Assembly (NCBI GenBank): GCA_032718475.1
Contig: JAUCBJ010008856.1
Span: forward strand, 1 to 64,000
Direction of reading: 5' to 3'
From: Nemertoderma westbladi
Taxonomy: Eukaryota; Xenacoelomorpha; Nemertodermatida; Nemertodermatidae
DNA: 64,000 nt
Made by a program: the position numbers and the translations under genes. The notes beneath the pieces were generated by a model. The model ran no database searches, had not been told where the DNA came from, and worked only from the letters and a program-made list of their open reading frames with translations. Positions within the stretch are counted from its first letter, which is position 1. The number at the start of each line of letters is the position of its first letter. Shown here in pieces: positions 1 through 11,341 of the stretch.

Positions 1-459
1 CCTCCCTCTAAAATCTACAAATATTAACGAAAACGTCTGATTTTTGTTTGTACGTAGGTATCACTAGTCTGGATCCGACCGAAAAAAAAATTTTCGAAAA
101 AATGTACTGGAGTGGTAATATTGCAGCACCAAAATTACAAGTAGTGCACAATTTTCACAAAATTTGAAAGTTACATTTTTCGGTTAATTGTTTTTCAATG
201 CAGGTTTTCTGGGGCGCAAAATACATTGCAAAATATTTAAAAATGATATGATTACCTTAAATGGCTGTTTAGTCCTCTCTGCGTAGGAAAAAATTAAAAA
301 AAACAAGAGTAACCAGCACTTTTCAGTTAGAACACAAAATTTTTAATTCACTTATACGATGCTATAAATTCACATTCTCAGGTTTTCTAGGGCGCTGATT
401 CTAATGGAATACATTTCAAATATGCCAGATAATTGCTACTTGTATTTTTCGCGTAATTT

Positions 460-1265
460 GGCACATTTTTGTGCTAGCACCAAATTTCGTACCCATCACC
501 AAAAAGTACAAGATTGCGATCTCCAGTGCTGTTTTTATTGATTCCATCGGATTCAGGACCCTCATAAACCCGTACAACGCAAGAAACAATATGATACTAT
601 CTACTGATCAATTTACTCATTTTCCAAAATTTGGTGCTGGCACAACAATTTTCACCCACAGCCGAAAAATACAAATTTGAAAACTTTTATGAAATTTTTA
701 CTGATTCCATTGAATTCAGAACTTTAACAATCCCGTATACCGCAAGAAACAAGGTGACACAATCAATTGATATATTTCATGGTTTTCAAAATTTGGTGCA
801 AGCACCACATTTTGCACCCACTTCCGAAAAATACAAGTTTGAGATGTCTAGTTCGATAATTATATATTCCATTGAATTCAGAACAGCCATAAACCTCTAA
901 AACGCAAGAAATAAATTATCACAAGCAATTTTATCTATGGATTGTCAAAATTTCGTGCTGGCACCAAAATTTGCACAAGCAAGCAAACAGTCGGCCGAAG
1001 CCGGAGGCGACCCGAAGGCTCCTCTTTCGATAGCTGCTACCCGAGGGTAGGGGTGGGCGCTACTCCTATCCCAAGATTTGCTCCCTGTTATTTAACTGGT
1101 ACTATTTGCACAATGCACCGAAAAATACGCTTGATACGCTTGGTGCAACTCGTATATATTTCATCGAAACCAGAACCCCAAAAAACCCCAATTGCGTAAA
1201 AAACAAGTTTCAAACAATCAATTTACAAAATTGACATATTTCAAAATTTGGTGCTGGCACCAAAA
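460..1265. repeat. ~160-bp tandem units with GGTGC-TAGCACC palindromic core (copy 1)
   Basis: Units recur near 470, 631, 795, 948 and 1248, the last gap widened by a 127-bp insertion. Each carries a variant of the palindrome TTTGGTGCTAGCACCAAA followed by a conserved stretch containing AAAAATACAAGTTTGA. Short open frames across these units repeat the same peptide pattern because the DNA repeats. They are not treated as genes. Confidence 0.75.
978..1104. mobile_element. 127-bp GC-rich insertion with 8-bp duplication
   Basis: The segment is absent from the matching position of the copy at 33919-35472 (near 34950). It is bounded by direct repeats TTTGCACA at 970-977 and 1105-1112, as expected of an 8-bp target-site duplication. 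It is much richer in G+C than its surroundings (for example GGCCGAAGCCGGAGGCGACC). No convincing terminal inverted repeat or poly-A tail is visible, so the class is undetermined. An 8-bp duplication fits a hAT-type MITE, but a SINE fragment is also possible. Confidence 0.6.
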
Positions 1266-1609
1266 TTTTGAAAATTTCTAAATCAATTTATATGAATTCC
1301 ATCCAATTGCGAACACCAAAAAACCGGTGTAAATCTAAAATAGAGATGTTACAATTAATATTTTTAATGAAATGTAATTTTCAAAAAACGTCTCAAAAAA
1401 AGTGCCAAAAGTAGGGTTAAAAAATGGTGCTATAACTCGAAAACTACCCAATATTTTTTAAAACGGTTTTCACTACTAGGAAGACAATAGATTTTTAGGG
1501 AAAGTCGTAAAATTTCAGCTTCCCATCTGCGTTTGTTTCAGAATTATAATAAAAAAAACCACGGGGGGGTCATATTGACCCCCTCCCCCCCCGGGTTTAA
1601 TAGGGTTAA

Positions 1610-2496
1610 CTGCTTCTCTTTGTCTACCTCGAAATATAAGATGGCCGAAATATAGCCCGAACATACTAAAACCCCCATAAATTTTTCAAAAACAATAATT
1701 TTGTGTTGAAAAATTCACACAAGATAGCCTACATATTTAGGTTCAGTGGGCCAAACTCTTGGACCGAGAACTGCAACCCAGTTTGTACTACAGATCCTTT
1801 TACAAGATATATTTTTCATAAAAATCCTAAAAATTTTTAAAAATTTTGAAAAAAACCGACTTGCACAAAAAGTCCCATATTTTTCGAACAAAATGTAGGT
1901 AGGTATCCATACTCAGTTTTCTTAGTTAAAGATAATTGTGTTAAAGTTTCAGAACAGTAGCTATAAAAATAAAAATATAGATTTGGGCTGATACCCCCCT
2001 TAACATTGTTAATTATGGTAGCTAGCTATATGATGTTTTCATGTAGTTTGTGAATTATTTACTAGCTAGTAATAGTATGTGGCCTATTTTAGAATGTTTA
2101 AAACTGTTGCGTATGTACGTACAGTATGTGTTGTTGGTTGGTTGACAAGCCTATATTATTATCCTATACAATAGCTGGATCTCACTTTTTTTGAAATTTG
2201 GGCTTAGATACTGTGACGGGATCGGAGATCCCGACCGGGTTAGAAATGTACTCGTCACCGTTCGGCTGGGCGATCGTGCTAGTTGCTTTGGCCGAAGGCC
2301 GTTGGGGAAAACAATAAGAGTTTCTGTTGTCTCTCAATATTGATTAACATGATGATTGACGATAATAGCACGTCGGTACTGATGAACGAATATAGCAGAA
2401 AATACAGATTAATTGATTGAGTATAGCGGTGACGGTCATTAACTATGACCGGTCTGCACTAACTGAACTGAATAACACAACTGACCGGTAAATCAG
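1610..2496. other. Unassigned AT-rich sequence, possible LTR remnant at its end
   Basis: No coding region or known repeat was recognised. From about 2212 the sequence changes to TGTGACGGGATCGGAGATCC, which contains the palindrome CGGGATC-GGA-GATCCCG. It runs to ...GGTAAATCA at 2495 just before the first Helitron-like unit. A TG...CA framing would fit a short or truncated LTR of Ty3 type, but no partner or target duplication is seen. Confidence 0.3.
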
Positions 2497-2600
2497 TCCA
2501 CGAAGCTAAGGAAAATCAACTACTTTCGCTAAGAAAGATTTTCCTTAGCTGAGATGGTCTATTCATAGTGGGCTATTTTACTTGTATGGAGCAGATTAGT
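2497..2600 (+). repeat. Helitron-like 5' terminus with 14-bp inverted repeat (type example)
   Basis: AGCTAAGGAAAATC and GATTTTCCTTAGCT form a perfect 14-bp inverted repeat around a 19-nt loop that can itself pair CTTTC with GAAAG. The first 20 bases also match, inverted, the subterminal segment ATTTTCCTTAGCTTCGTGG found just before each 3' hairpin. The resulting asymmetric terminal inverted repeat resembles that of Helentron-associated non-autonomous elements. The same ~100 bp begins nearly every unit in this window. Confidence 0.8.
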
Positions 2601-3241
2601 TTTTTTTTGACTCCAGAAAAAACTAGCCTTTAAAAGTACCCTGAAATTTTGCATGTATATACTACTAGTCGAGGCGCATCTTTTGGGCTGGGTCTCATAT
2701 CCAGGAAAAATCTGGTTTCCATGGCAACGGACTTAGAAAAAAGTCTATGTATTTCAAGTCAATATTTATAACTCTATTTGTAGGAAAACTATAATACATA
2801 TATACTTGGGGTTTCTCAACTCAACTATAAGGTCCATAGCAGAGCCGACTGAGGTTCAATAGAAAATCCAGTTGCCTTGGCAACTGGGCTAGACAGATGT
2901 TAAAATTTACAAAATGTTAATTTGAAGCCTAAGGAGAAGGTGTTATGTCATGGGACCAACCCCTACCCCCACTATATGAGTTATTCTGCGTCCGAATTTC
3001 ATTGTTTAATTTTGCAGTTACCATGACAACCGCTGAAAACAGATGTTTTTATACGAAAATAACTCATTTGGACATAGACTTCGCGATAAAATTTTACGAA
3101 ACTGGATATGTGTTATCTGGACCACTAGTTCGAACTTTTAGTGAAACTCAAAACATCTAGTTACCATGGTAACTGTAGTTTATTAAAGTCTATATTATTC
3201 AAGTCTATATTCATAACTCTATTCGGAGCAAAACTGTAATA

Positions 3242-4504
3242 TCCACGAAGCTAAGGAAAATCAACTACTTTCGCTAAGAAAGATTTTCCTTAGCTGAGAT
3301 GGTCTATTCATAGTGGGCTATTTTACTTGTGTGAGGCAGATTTGGGGTTTTTTGATAGGCGAAAAAACTAGCCTTTAAAAGTACCCTGAAATTTTGCATG
3401 TATATACTACTCGGCGAGGCGCATCTTTTGGGCCGGGTCTCATATCCAGGAAAAATCTGGTTTCCATGGCAACGGACTTCAAAAAAAGTCTATGTATTTC
3501 AAGTCAATATTTATAACTCTATTTGTAGGAAAACTATAATAGATTTAAACTTGGGGTTTTGCAACACAACTATAAGGTCCATAGCAGATCCGATTGAGGC
3601 TAAATAGAAAATCCAGTTACGTTGGCAACCGGGATAAACAGATGTTAAAATTTATAAAATGATAATTTGAGGCCTAAGGGCAAGGTGTTATGACTTGAGA
3701 CCAACCCCTACCCCCACTATATAACTTATTCTGCATCCGAATTACATTGTTCTATTTTTCAGTTACCATGACAACAGCCGAAAACAGATGTTTTTATACA
3801 AAAATTATTCATTTGGACATAGACTTCGCGATAAAATTTTACAAAACTGGGTATGTGTTATCTGCACCACTAGTTGGAACTTTTAGTGAAACTTAAATCA
3901 TTCCAGAAATTTAGTTACCATGGTAACTGTAGTTTATTAAACTCTATATCATTCAAGTCTATATTGATAACTCTATTTCTAGCAAAACTGTAATATATAT
4001 AAACTTGGGGTTTTGTAACTCATCTATAAGGTCCATATACAAGCCGTTCGAAGTTAATTAGAAAATCCATTTACCATAGCAACAAGAGTAAACAGATGTT
4101 AAAATTAATAAAATGATAATTTGAAGCACAATTTAATAGTATTATGACTTGGGACCAACACCTACCCCCACTATATGACTTATTCTGCATCCGAATTACA
4201 TTGTTCTATTTTTCAGTTTCCATGACAACCACTGCAAACAGATGCATTTTGATAGAAAATCTGTAATTTGGACATAAACTACAATATTTTCTGAAACTCG
4301 ATGTGTTATCTGAAAAACAATCTGGACTGAATCTTTTTTCAAAGGTAAAACCAACAGTTCCAGAGAACTCTAGTTTCCATGGGAATAGAAGTTATTTATT
4401 GGCAAATGCTACTAAACTAGGCTAAGCAACGAACCAAATTGTGGCCGTTTGTTTAATTTTCCTTAGCTTCGTGGTTGCATTTCCTTTAGGAAATGCCTTT
4501 CTAG
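3242..4504 (+). mobile_element. Helitron-like unit b (1,263 bp, complete)
   Basis: It runs from TCCACGAAGC at 3242 to CTAG at 4501-4504, followed by T. The interior is about seven ~150-bp core units. It lies between two pieces of unit a, but the 38 bp that follow it (4505-4542) are not part of that unit, so this part of the nest has been rearranged. Confidence 0.8.
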
Positions 4505-4551
4505 TTATTAATTTTAGCGATTGGATATTAAATGACTGGACATCCACGAAG
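4505..4551. other. Short unrelated spacer with a duplicated unit start
   Basis: These bases match neither the Helitron-like core nor its ends up to 4542. TCCACGAA then appears at 4543 and again at 4552 where the full unit starts, a 9-bp micro-duplication of the 5' tip. Confidence 0.5.
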
Positions 4552-5688
4552 TCCACGAAGCTAAGGAAAATCAACTACTTTCGCTAAGAAAGATTTTCCT
4601 TAGCTGAGATGGTCTATTCATAGTGGGCTATTTTACTTGTATGAGGCAGATTTGGGGTTTTTTGACCGGTGAAAAAACTAGCCTTTAAAAGTACCCTGAA
4701 ATTTTGCATGTATATACTACTCGTCGAGGCGCATCTTTTGGGCTGGGTCTCATATCCAGGAAAAATCTGGTTTTCATGGCAACGGACTTAGAAAAAAGTC
4801 TATGTATTTCAAGTCAATATTTAAAACTCTATTTGTAGGAAAACTATAATAGATATAAACTTGGGGTTTCTCAACACAACTATAAGGTCCATAGCAGAGC
4901 CGATTGAGGTTAAATAGAAAATCCAGTTACCTTGGCAACCGGGATAAACAGATGTTAAAATTTATAAAATGTTAATTTGAAGCCTAAGGTTAAGGTGTTA
5001 TGACTTGGGACCAACCCCTACCCCCACTATATAACTTTTTCTGCGTCCAAATTTCATTGTTCTATTTTGCAGTTTCCATGACAACCGCTGAAAACAGATG
5101 TTTTTATACAAAAATTACTCATTTGGACGTATACTTCGCGATAAAATTTTACGAAACTGGTTATGTGTTAACTAGACCACTAGTTGGAACTTTTAGTGAA
5201 ACTCAAAACATTCCAGAAATATCTAGTTACCGTGGTAACTGGAGTTTATTACAGATTATATAATTCAAGTCTATATTCATAACTCTATTTATAGAATAAC
5301 CGCAATAGATATAAACTTGGGGTTTCTCAACTCAATGATAAGGACAATAGTGGAGCTCATTGAGGATAATTAAAAAATCCAGTTACCAGGGCAACCATGC
5401 TAAACAGATGTTCAAATTTATAAAATGGTTATTTGAAGCATAACTTTAAGGTATTACGACTTGGGACCAATCCCTACCCCCACTATATCACTAATTCCGC
5501 ATCCAATTTAAATTGTTCCATTTTTCAGTTTCCATGACAACCACTACAAACAGACGTTTTAACAATTAAATCCTTAGTTTTGCACATTAACTACTCAATG
5601 AAACTGAATTGAAGTATGTGTCACCTGGAACCACAAACCGGATCTTAATGTAAACCTCAGCAGTTCTAGAAAACTCCGGTTGCCATGG

Positions 5689-6060
5689 TCACGAGTAAGG
5701 AAATCCTCTTTCGTAAAGATTTTCAGCTGAATGGTCACATAGTGGCTATTTTACTCTGTAGCAATTTGGTTTTTTTTGATGGAAATGCCTTTCAAAGTAC
5801 TGAAATTTTGCATGTATATACTACTCGGCTAGTCTTTTCAGGGTCTCATTCCAGGAATCTGTTTCCATGGCAACGGCTTAGAAGTCTATGTATTTCAGTC
5901 AATATTTATAACTCTATTGTGACAACTATTAGATATAAACTGGGTCTCAACTCAACTATAGTCCTAGCAGAGCTGTTGACGTTATGAAATCAGTTACCTT
6001 GCCCGGGCTACAGTGTTACTTTAAAATGTATTTGGCTAAGTTAGGTTATGTTGGCCATCA
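5689..6060 (+). mobile_element. Deletion-riddled Helitron-like 5' fragment
   Basis: This aligns to the first ~500 bp of a normal unit but has lost one to three bases at dozens of places, with far fewer substitutions. Many losses fall in homopolymers: AAAAATCTGG has become AATCTG and TTAGAAAAAAGTC has become TTAGAAGTC. Neighbouring copies are almost clean, so this pattern is exceptional. Old decay, or an unpolished stretch in a long-read assembly, could each explain it. Confidence 0.6.
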
Positions 6061-7330
6061 TCCACGAAGCTAAGGAAAATCAACTACTTTCGCTAAGAAA
6101 GATTTTCCTTAGCTGAGATGGTCTATTCATAGTGGGCTATTTTACTTGTATGGAGGCAGATTTAGTGTTTTTTGACCGGTGAAAAAACTAGCCTTTAAAA
6201 GTACCCTGAAATTTTGCATGTATATACTACTCATCAAGGCGCGTCGTGTGGGATGGGTCTCATATCCAGGAAAAATCTGGTTTCCATGGCAACGGACTTA
6301 GAAAAAAGTCTATGTATTTCAAGTCAATATTTATAACTCTATTTGTAGGAAAACTATAATAGATATAAACTTGGGGTTTCTCAACTCAACTATAAGGTCC
6401 ATAGCAGAGCCGATTGAGGTTAAATAGAAAATCCAGTTACCTTGGCAACCGGGCTAAACAGATGTTAAAATTTATAAAATGTTAATTTGAAGCCTAAGGT
6501 TAAGGTGTTATGACTTGGGACCAACCCCTACCCCCACTATATAACTTATTCTGCGTCCGAATTTCATTGTTTAATTTTGCAGTTACCATGACAACCGCTG
6601 AAAACAGATGTTTTTATACAAAAATAACTCATTTGGACATAGACTTCGCGATAAAATTTTACGAAACTGGGAATGTGTTATCTGGACCACTAGTTGGAAC
6701 TTTTAGTGAAACTGAAAACATTCCAGAAATATCTTGTTACCATGGTAACTGGAGTTTATTAAAGTCTATATCATTCAAGTCTAAATTCAATACTCTATTT
6801 GTAGCAAAATAATGTAATAAATATAAATTTGGGGTTTTGCAACTCATCTGTAAGGTCCATATACAATCCATTCGAGGTTAATTACACAATCCAATTACCA
6901 TAGCAACAAGACTAAACAGATGTTAAAATTTATAAAATGATAATTTGAAGCACAAGTTAATACTATTAAAACTTGGGACCAACACCTACCCCCACTATAT
7001 GACTTATTCTGCATCCGAATTACATTGTTCTATTTTTCAGTTTCCATGACAACCACTGCAAACAGATGCATTTTGATAGCAAATCGGTAATTTGGACATA
7101 AACTACAATATTTTCTGAAACTTGGAATGTGTTATCTGAACCACAATCTGGACTGAATCTTTTTTCAAAGGTAAAACCAACAGTTCCATAGAACTCTAGT
7201 TTCCATGGGAATATAAGTTATTTATTGGCAAATGCTACTAAACTCGGCTAAGCAACAAACCAAATTGTGGCCCTTTGTTTAATTTTCCTTAGCTTCGTGG
7301 TTGCATTTCCTTTAGGGAATGCCTTTCTTG
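6061..7330 (+). mobile_element. Helitron-like unit (1,270 bp, complete)
   Basis: A complete unit from TCCACGAAGC at 6061 to CTTG at 7327-7330, with one substitution in the 3' hairpin (GGGAATGC). It serves here as the example for core structure: X-box-like 14-mers start at 6280, 6436, 6582, 6736, 6894, 7040 and 7199, spaced 146-159 bp. Confidence 0.85.
6280..7212 (+). promoter_or_regulatory. Seven X-box (RFX-like) dyads at nucleosome-length spacing
   Basis: The 14-mers are GTTTCCATGGCAAC, GTTACCTTGGCAAC, GTTACCATGACAAC, GTTACCATGGTAAC, ATTACCATAGCAAC, GTTTCCATGACAAC and GTTTCCATGGGAAT. The RFX X-box consensus is GTNRCC, a 0-3 nt gap, then RGYAAC; the second and fourth fit it fully and the others are one or more bases off. 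Spacing alternates near 156 and 146 bp. The arrangement recurs in the other units. Binding in vivo is not shown by the sequence. Confidence 0.5.
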
Positions 7331-7380
7331 TTACATTTTCGGCTAATTATTTTTCAATACAGGTTTTTTGGGGTGCAAAA
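7331..7380. mobile_element. 50-bp fragment of the piggyBac-like element
   Basis: It matches the stretch around 34151-34199 of the complete piggyBac-like copy almost base for base, ending at GCAAAA just before the next unit's TCC. In the complete copy the next base is T, so the following Helitron-like unit sits in an A^T site of a piggyBac-like copy. Confidence 0.65.
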
Positions 7381-8649
7381 TCCACGAAGCTAAGGAAAAT
7401 CAACTACTTTCGCTAAGAAAGATTTTCCTTAGCTGAGATGGTGTATTCATAGTGGGCTATTTTACTTGTATGGGGCAGATTTGGGGTTTTTTGACCGGTG
7501 AAAAAACTAGCCTTTAAAAGTACCCTGAAATTTTACATGTATATACTACTCGTCGAGGCGCATCTTTTGGGCTGGGTCTCATATCCAGGAAAAATCTGGT
7601 TTCCATGGCAACGGACTTAGAAAAAAGTCTATGTATTTCAAGTCAATATTTATAACTCTATTTCTAGGAAAACTATAATAGATATAAACTTGTGGTTTCT
7701 CAACTCAACTATAAGGTATATATATAGCTGAGCCGATTGATGTTAAATAGAAAATCCAGTTACCTTGGCAACCGGGCTAAACAGATGTTAACATTTATAA
7801 AATGATAATTTGAAGCCTAAGGTTAAGGTGTTATGACCTGGGACCAACCCCTACCCCCACTATATAACTTATTCTGTGTCCGAATTTCATTGCTTTATTT
7901 TGCAGTTACCATGACAACCGCTGAAAACAGATGTTTTTATGCAAAAATTACTCATTTGGACATAGATTTCATGATAAAATTTTATGAAACTGGGTATGTG
8001 TTACTGGACCACTAGTTGGAACTTTTAGTGAAACTCAAAACATTCCAGAAATATCTAGTTACCATGGTAACTGGGGTTTATTAAAGTATATATCATTCAA
8101 GTCTAAATTCAATACACTATTTGTAGCAAAATGAAGTAATATATATAAATTTGGGGTTTTGCAACTCATCTATAAGGTCCATATACAAGCCGTTCGAGGT
8201 TAATTACACAATCCAGTTACCATAGCAACAAGACTAAACAGATGTTAAAATTTATAAAATGATAATTTGAAGCACAATTTAATAGTATTATGACTTGGGA
8301 CCAAGACCTACTACCCCCACTATATGACTTATTCTGCATCCGAATTACATTGATCTATTTTTCAGTGTCCATGACAACCACTGCAAACAGATGCATTTTG
8401 ATAGAAAATCGGTAATTTGGACATAAACTACAATATTTTCTGAAACTTGGTATGTGTTATCTGAACCACAATCTGGACTGAATCTTTTTTCAAAGGTAAA
8501 ACCAACAGTTCCAGAGAACTCTAGTTTCCATGGGAATATAAGTTATTTATTGGCAAATGAACTAGGCTAAGCAACAAACCAAATTGTGGCCCTTTGTTTA
8601 ATTTTCCTTAGCTTCGTGGTTGCATTTCCTTTAGGAAATGCCTTTCTAG
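7381..8649 (+). mobile_element. Helitron-like unit (1,269 bp, complete)
   Basis: It runs from TCCACGAAGC at 7381 to CTAG at 8646-8649, followed by T. It is preceded by the piggyBac-like fragment and followed directly by the resumed 3' tail of unit c. Confidence 0.8.
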
Positions 8650-8823
8650 TAATATGAGTTTTAAAGGCATATGCCTCTTAACTCTGTAAAGCAATGAAGT
8701 GATGAGTCAAAGAGTGTTTAATTTTCCTTAGCTTCGTGGTTGCATTTCCTTTAGGAAATGCCTTTCTTGTAAACTTGGGGTTTTGCAACTCATCTATAAG
8801 GTCCATATACAAACCGTTCGAGG

Positions 8824-10091
8824 TCCACGAAGCTAAGGAAAATCAACTACTTTCGCTAAGAAAGATTTTCCTTAGCTGAGATGGTCTATTCATAGTGGGC
8901 TATTTTACTTGTATGGAGCAGATTTGGTTTTTTTTGGTCGGGGAAAAAACTAGCCTTTAAAAGTACCCTGAAATTTTCCATGTATATACTACTCGACGAG
9001 GCGCATCTTTTGGGCCGGGTCTCATATCCAGGAAAAATCTGGTTTCCATGGCAACGGACTTCAAAAAAAGTCTATGTATTTCAAGTCAATATTTATAACT
9101 CTATTTGTAGGAAAACTATAATAGATATAAACTTGGGGTTTCGCAACACAACTATAAGGTCAATAGCAGATCCGATTGAGGCTAAATAGAAAATCCAGTT
9201 ACCTTGGCAACCGGGCTAAACAGATGTTAAAATTTACAAAATGATAATTTGAAGCCTAAGGGCAAGTTGTTATGACTTGGGACCAACCCCTACCCCCACT
9301 ATATAACTTATTCTGCATCCGAATTACATTGTTATATTTTTCAGTTACCATGACAACCGCAGAAAACAGATGTTTTTATACAAAAATTATTCATTTGGAC
9401 ATAGAATTCGCGATAAAATTTTACAAAACTGGGTATGTGTTATCTGGACCACTAGTTGGAACTTTTAGTGAAACTCAAATCATTCCAGAAATATCTTGTT
9501 ACCATGGTAACTGGAGTTTATTAAAGTCTATATCATTCAAGTCTAAATTCAATACACTATTTGTAGCAAAACTGTAATATATATAAACTTGGGGTTTTGC
9601 AACTAATATATAAGGTCCATATCCAAGCCGTTCGAGGTTAATTAGAAAATCCAGTTACCATAGCAACAAGACTAAACAAATGTTAAAATTTATAAAATGA
9701 TTATTTGAAGCACAAGTTAATAGTATTATGACTTGGGACCAAGACCTACCCCCATTATATGACTTATTCTGCATCCGAATTACATTGTTCTATTTTTCAG
9801 TTTCCATGACAACCACTGCAAACAGATGCATTTTGATAGAAAATCGGTAATTTGGACATAAACTACAATATTTTCTGAAACTTGGTATGTGTTATCTGAA
9901 CCACAATCTGGACTGAATCTTTTTTCAAAGGTAAAACCAACAGTTCCAGAGAATTCTAGTTTCCATAGGAATATAAGTTATTTATTGGCAAATGCTAGTA
10001 AACTAGGCTAAGCAACAAACCATAATTGTGGCCCTTTGTTTAATTTTCCTTAGCTTCGTGGTTGCATTTCCTTCAGGAAATGCCTTTCTAG
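8824..10091 (+). mobile_element. Helitron-like unit (1,268 bp, complete)
   Basis: Inserted in unit a between CGAGG (8823) and TTAATT (10092). Its end is CTAG at 10088-10091. The same CGAGG^TTAATT position is also broken at 15088, so this site was used at least twice. Confidence 0.8.
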
Positions 10092-10114
10092 TTAATTTGA
10101 AAATCCAGCTACCA

Positions 10115-11341
10115 TCCACGAAGCTAAGGAAAATCAACTACTTTCGCTAAGAAAGATTTTCCTTAGCTGAGATGGTCTATTCATAGTGGGCTATTTTACT
10201 TGTGTGGGGCAGATTTGTTTTTTTTTGGTCGGGGAAAAAACTAGCCTTTAAAAGTACCCTGAAATTTTGCATGTATATACTACTCATCAAGGCGCGTCGT
10301 GTGGGATGGGTCTCATATTCAGGAAAAATCTGCAAGTCAATATTTGTAACTCTATTTGTAGGAAAACTATAATACATATAAACTTGGGGTTTCTCAACAC
10401 AACTATAAGGTCCATAGCAGAGCCGATTGAGGTTAAATAGAAAATCCAGTTACCTTGGCAACCGGGCTAAACAGATGTTAAAATTTTTAAAATGTTAATT
10501 TGAAGCCTAAGGTTAAGGTGTGATGACTTGGGACCAATCCCTACCCCCACTATATAACTTATTCTGCGTCCGAATTTGATTGTTCTATTTTGCAGTTACC
10601 TTGACAACCGCTGAAAACAGATGTTTTTATACGAAAATTATTCATTTGTACATAGACTTCACGATAAAATTTTACGAAACTAGGTATGTGTTATCTGGAC
10701 CACTAGTTGGAACTTTTAGTGAAACTCAAAACATTCCAGAAATATCTAGTTACCATGGTAACTGTAGTTTTTTTAAAGTTATATATCATTCAAGTCTATA
10801 ATCATAACTCTATTTGGAGAAAAACTGTAATATATATAAACTTGGGGTTTTGCAACTCATCTATAAGGTCCATATACAAGCCGTTCGAAGTTAATTAGAA
10901 AATCCATTTACCATAGCAACAAGAGTAAACAGATGTTAAAATTAATAAAATGATAATTTGAAGCACAATTTAATAGTATTATGACTTGGGACCAACACCT
11001 ACCCCCACTATATGACTTATTCTGCATCCGAATTACATTGTTCTATTTTTCAGTTTCCATGACAACCACTGCAAACAGATGCATTTTGATAGAAAATCTG
11101 TAATTTGGACATAAACTACAATATTTTCTGAAACTCGATGTGTTATCTGAAAAACAATCTGGACTGAATCTTTTTTCAAAGGTAAAACCAACAGTTCCAG
11201 AGAACTCTAGTTTCCATGGGAATAGAAGTTATTTATTGGCAAATGCTACTAAACTAGGCTAAGCAACGAACCAAATTGTGGCCGTTTGTTTAATTTTCCT
11301 TAGCTTCGTGGTTGCATTTCCTTTAGGAAATGCCTTTCTAG
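10115..11341 (+). mobile_element. Helitron-like unit (1,227 bp, 40-bp internal deletion)
   Basis: Nearly identical to the unit at 18247-19513 except for ~40 bp missing after 10332 that removes the first X-box-like dyad. It ends in CTAG at 11338-11341. Unit a is interrupted here at CTACCA and resumes at 18207, so everything from 10115 to 18206 lies inside unit a. Confidence 0.8.

Larger units (their letters stand above)
1..1605. mobile_element. piggyBac-like non-autonomous element, copy 1 (5' truncated by window)
   Basis: This stretch matches the complete element at 33919-35472 over nearly its whole length but lacks the first terminal repeat, which lies outside the window. Its right end reads CCCGGGTTTAATAGGG followed by TTAA at 1606-1609, the target tetranucleotide of piggyBac-type transposons. 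A G/C palindrome around 1563-1592 (GGGGGTCATATTGACCCCC core) sits just inside the end. The interior holds tandem ~160-bp units and no transposase frame, so it is a non-autonomous derivative. It differs from the other copy by substitutions, small indels and a 127-bp insertion at 978-1104. Confidence 0.8.
4552..8769 (+). mobile_element. Helitron-like unit c, interrupted at 5689-8649
   Basis: The pieces 4552-5688 and 8650-8769 add to 1,257 bp. The break falls in GCCATGG|TAATATGAG, the sequence seen uninterrupted near 13325-13345. The 3' end is CTTG at 8766-8769 rather than CTAG. About 3 kb of related elements and a 50-bp piggyBac-like fragment occupy the break. Confidence 0.7.

Noticed and set aside
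471-900. Overlapping small frames in both piggyBac-like copies with similar peptides (…KKYKF…IDSIGFRT…)
   Set aside because: Products of the ~160-bp tandem DNA repeat. The unit length is not a multiple of three and the frames shift between units.
2497-2560. CRISPR-like or satellite array reading of the repeated TCCACGAAGC blocks
   Set aside because: Spacing is 1.2-1.8 kb with defined element ends; the context is a eukaryotic transposon cluster.
2945-3160. Recurrent ~60-100-codon frames starting MTWDQPLPPLY or MSWDQPLPPLY in many Helitron-like units (for example 5000, 6510, 9272, 15536, 55530)
   Set aside because: They span two tandem ~150-bp core units, change length freely between copies and consist of the same DNA repeat read in one frame, without domain or start context. 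Conservation follows from DNA similarity. A dN/dS test over many copies could reverse this.
3398-3607. Recurrent 69-codon frame MYILL(G/D)EAHLLGRVSYPGK... in several units
   Set aside because: Same reasoning: part of the first core unit, spans an X-box-like dyad, and is broken in many otherwise intact units.
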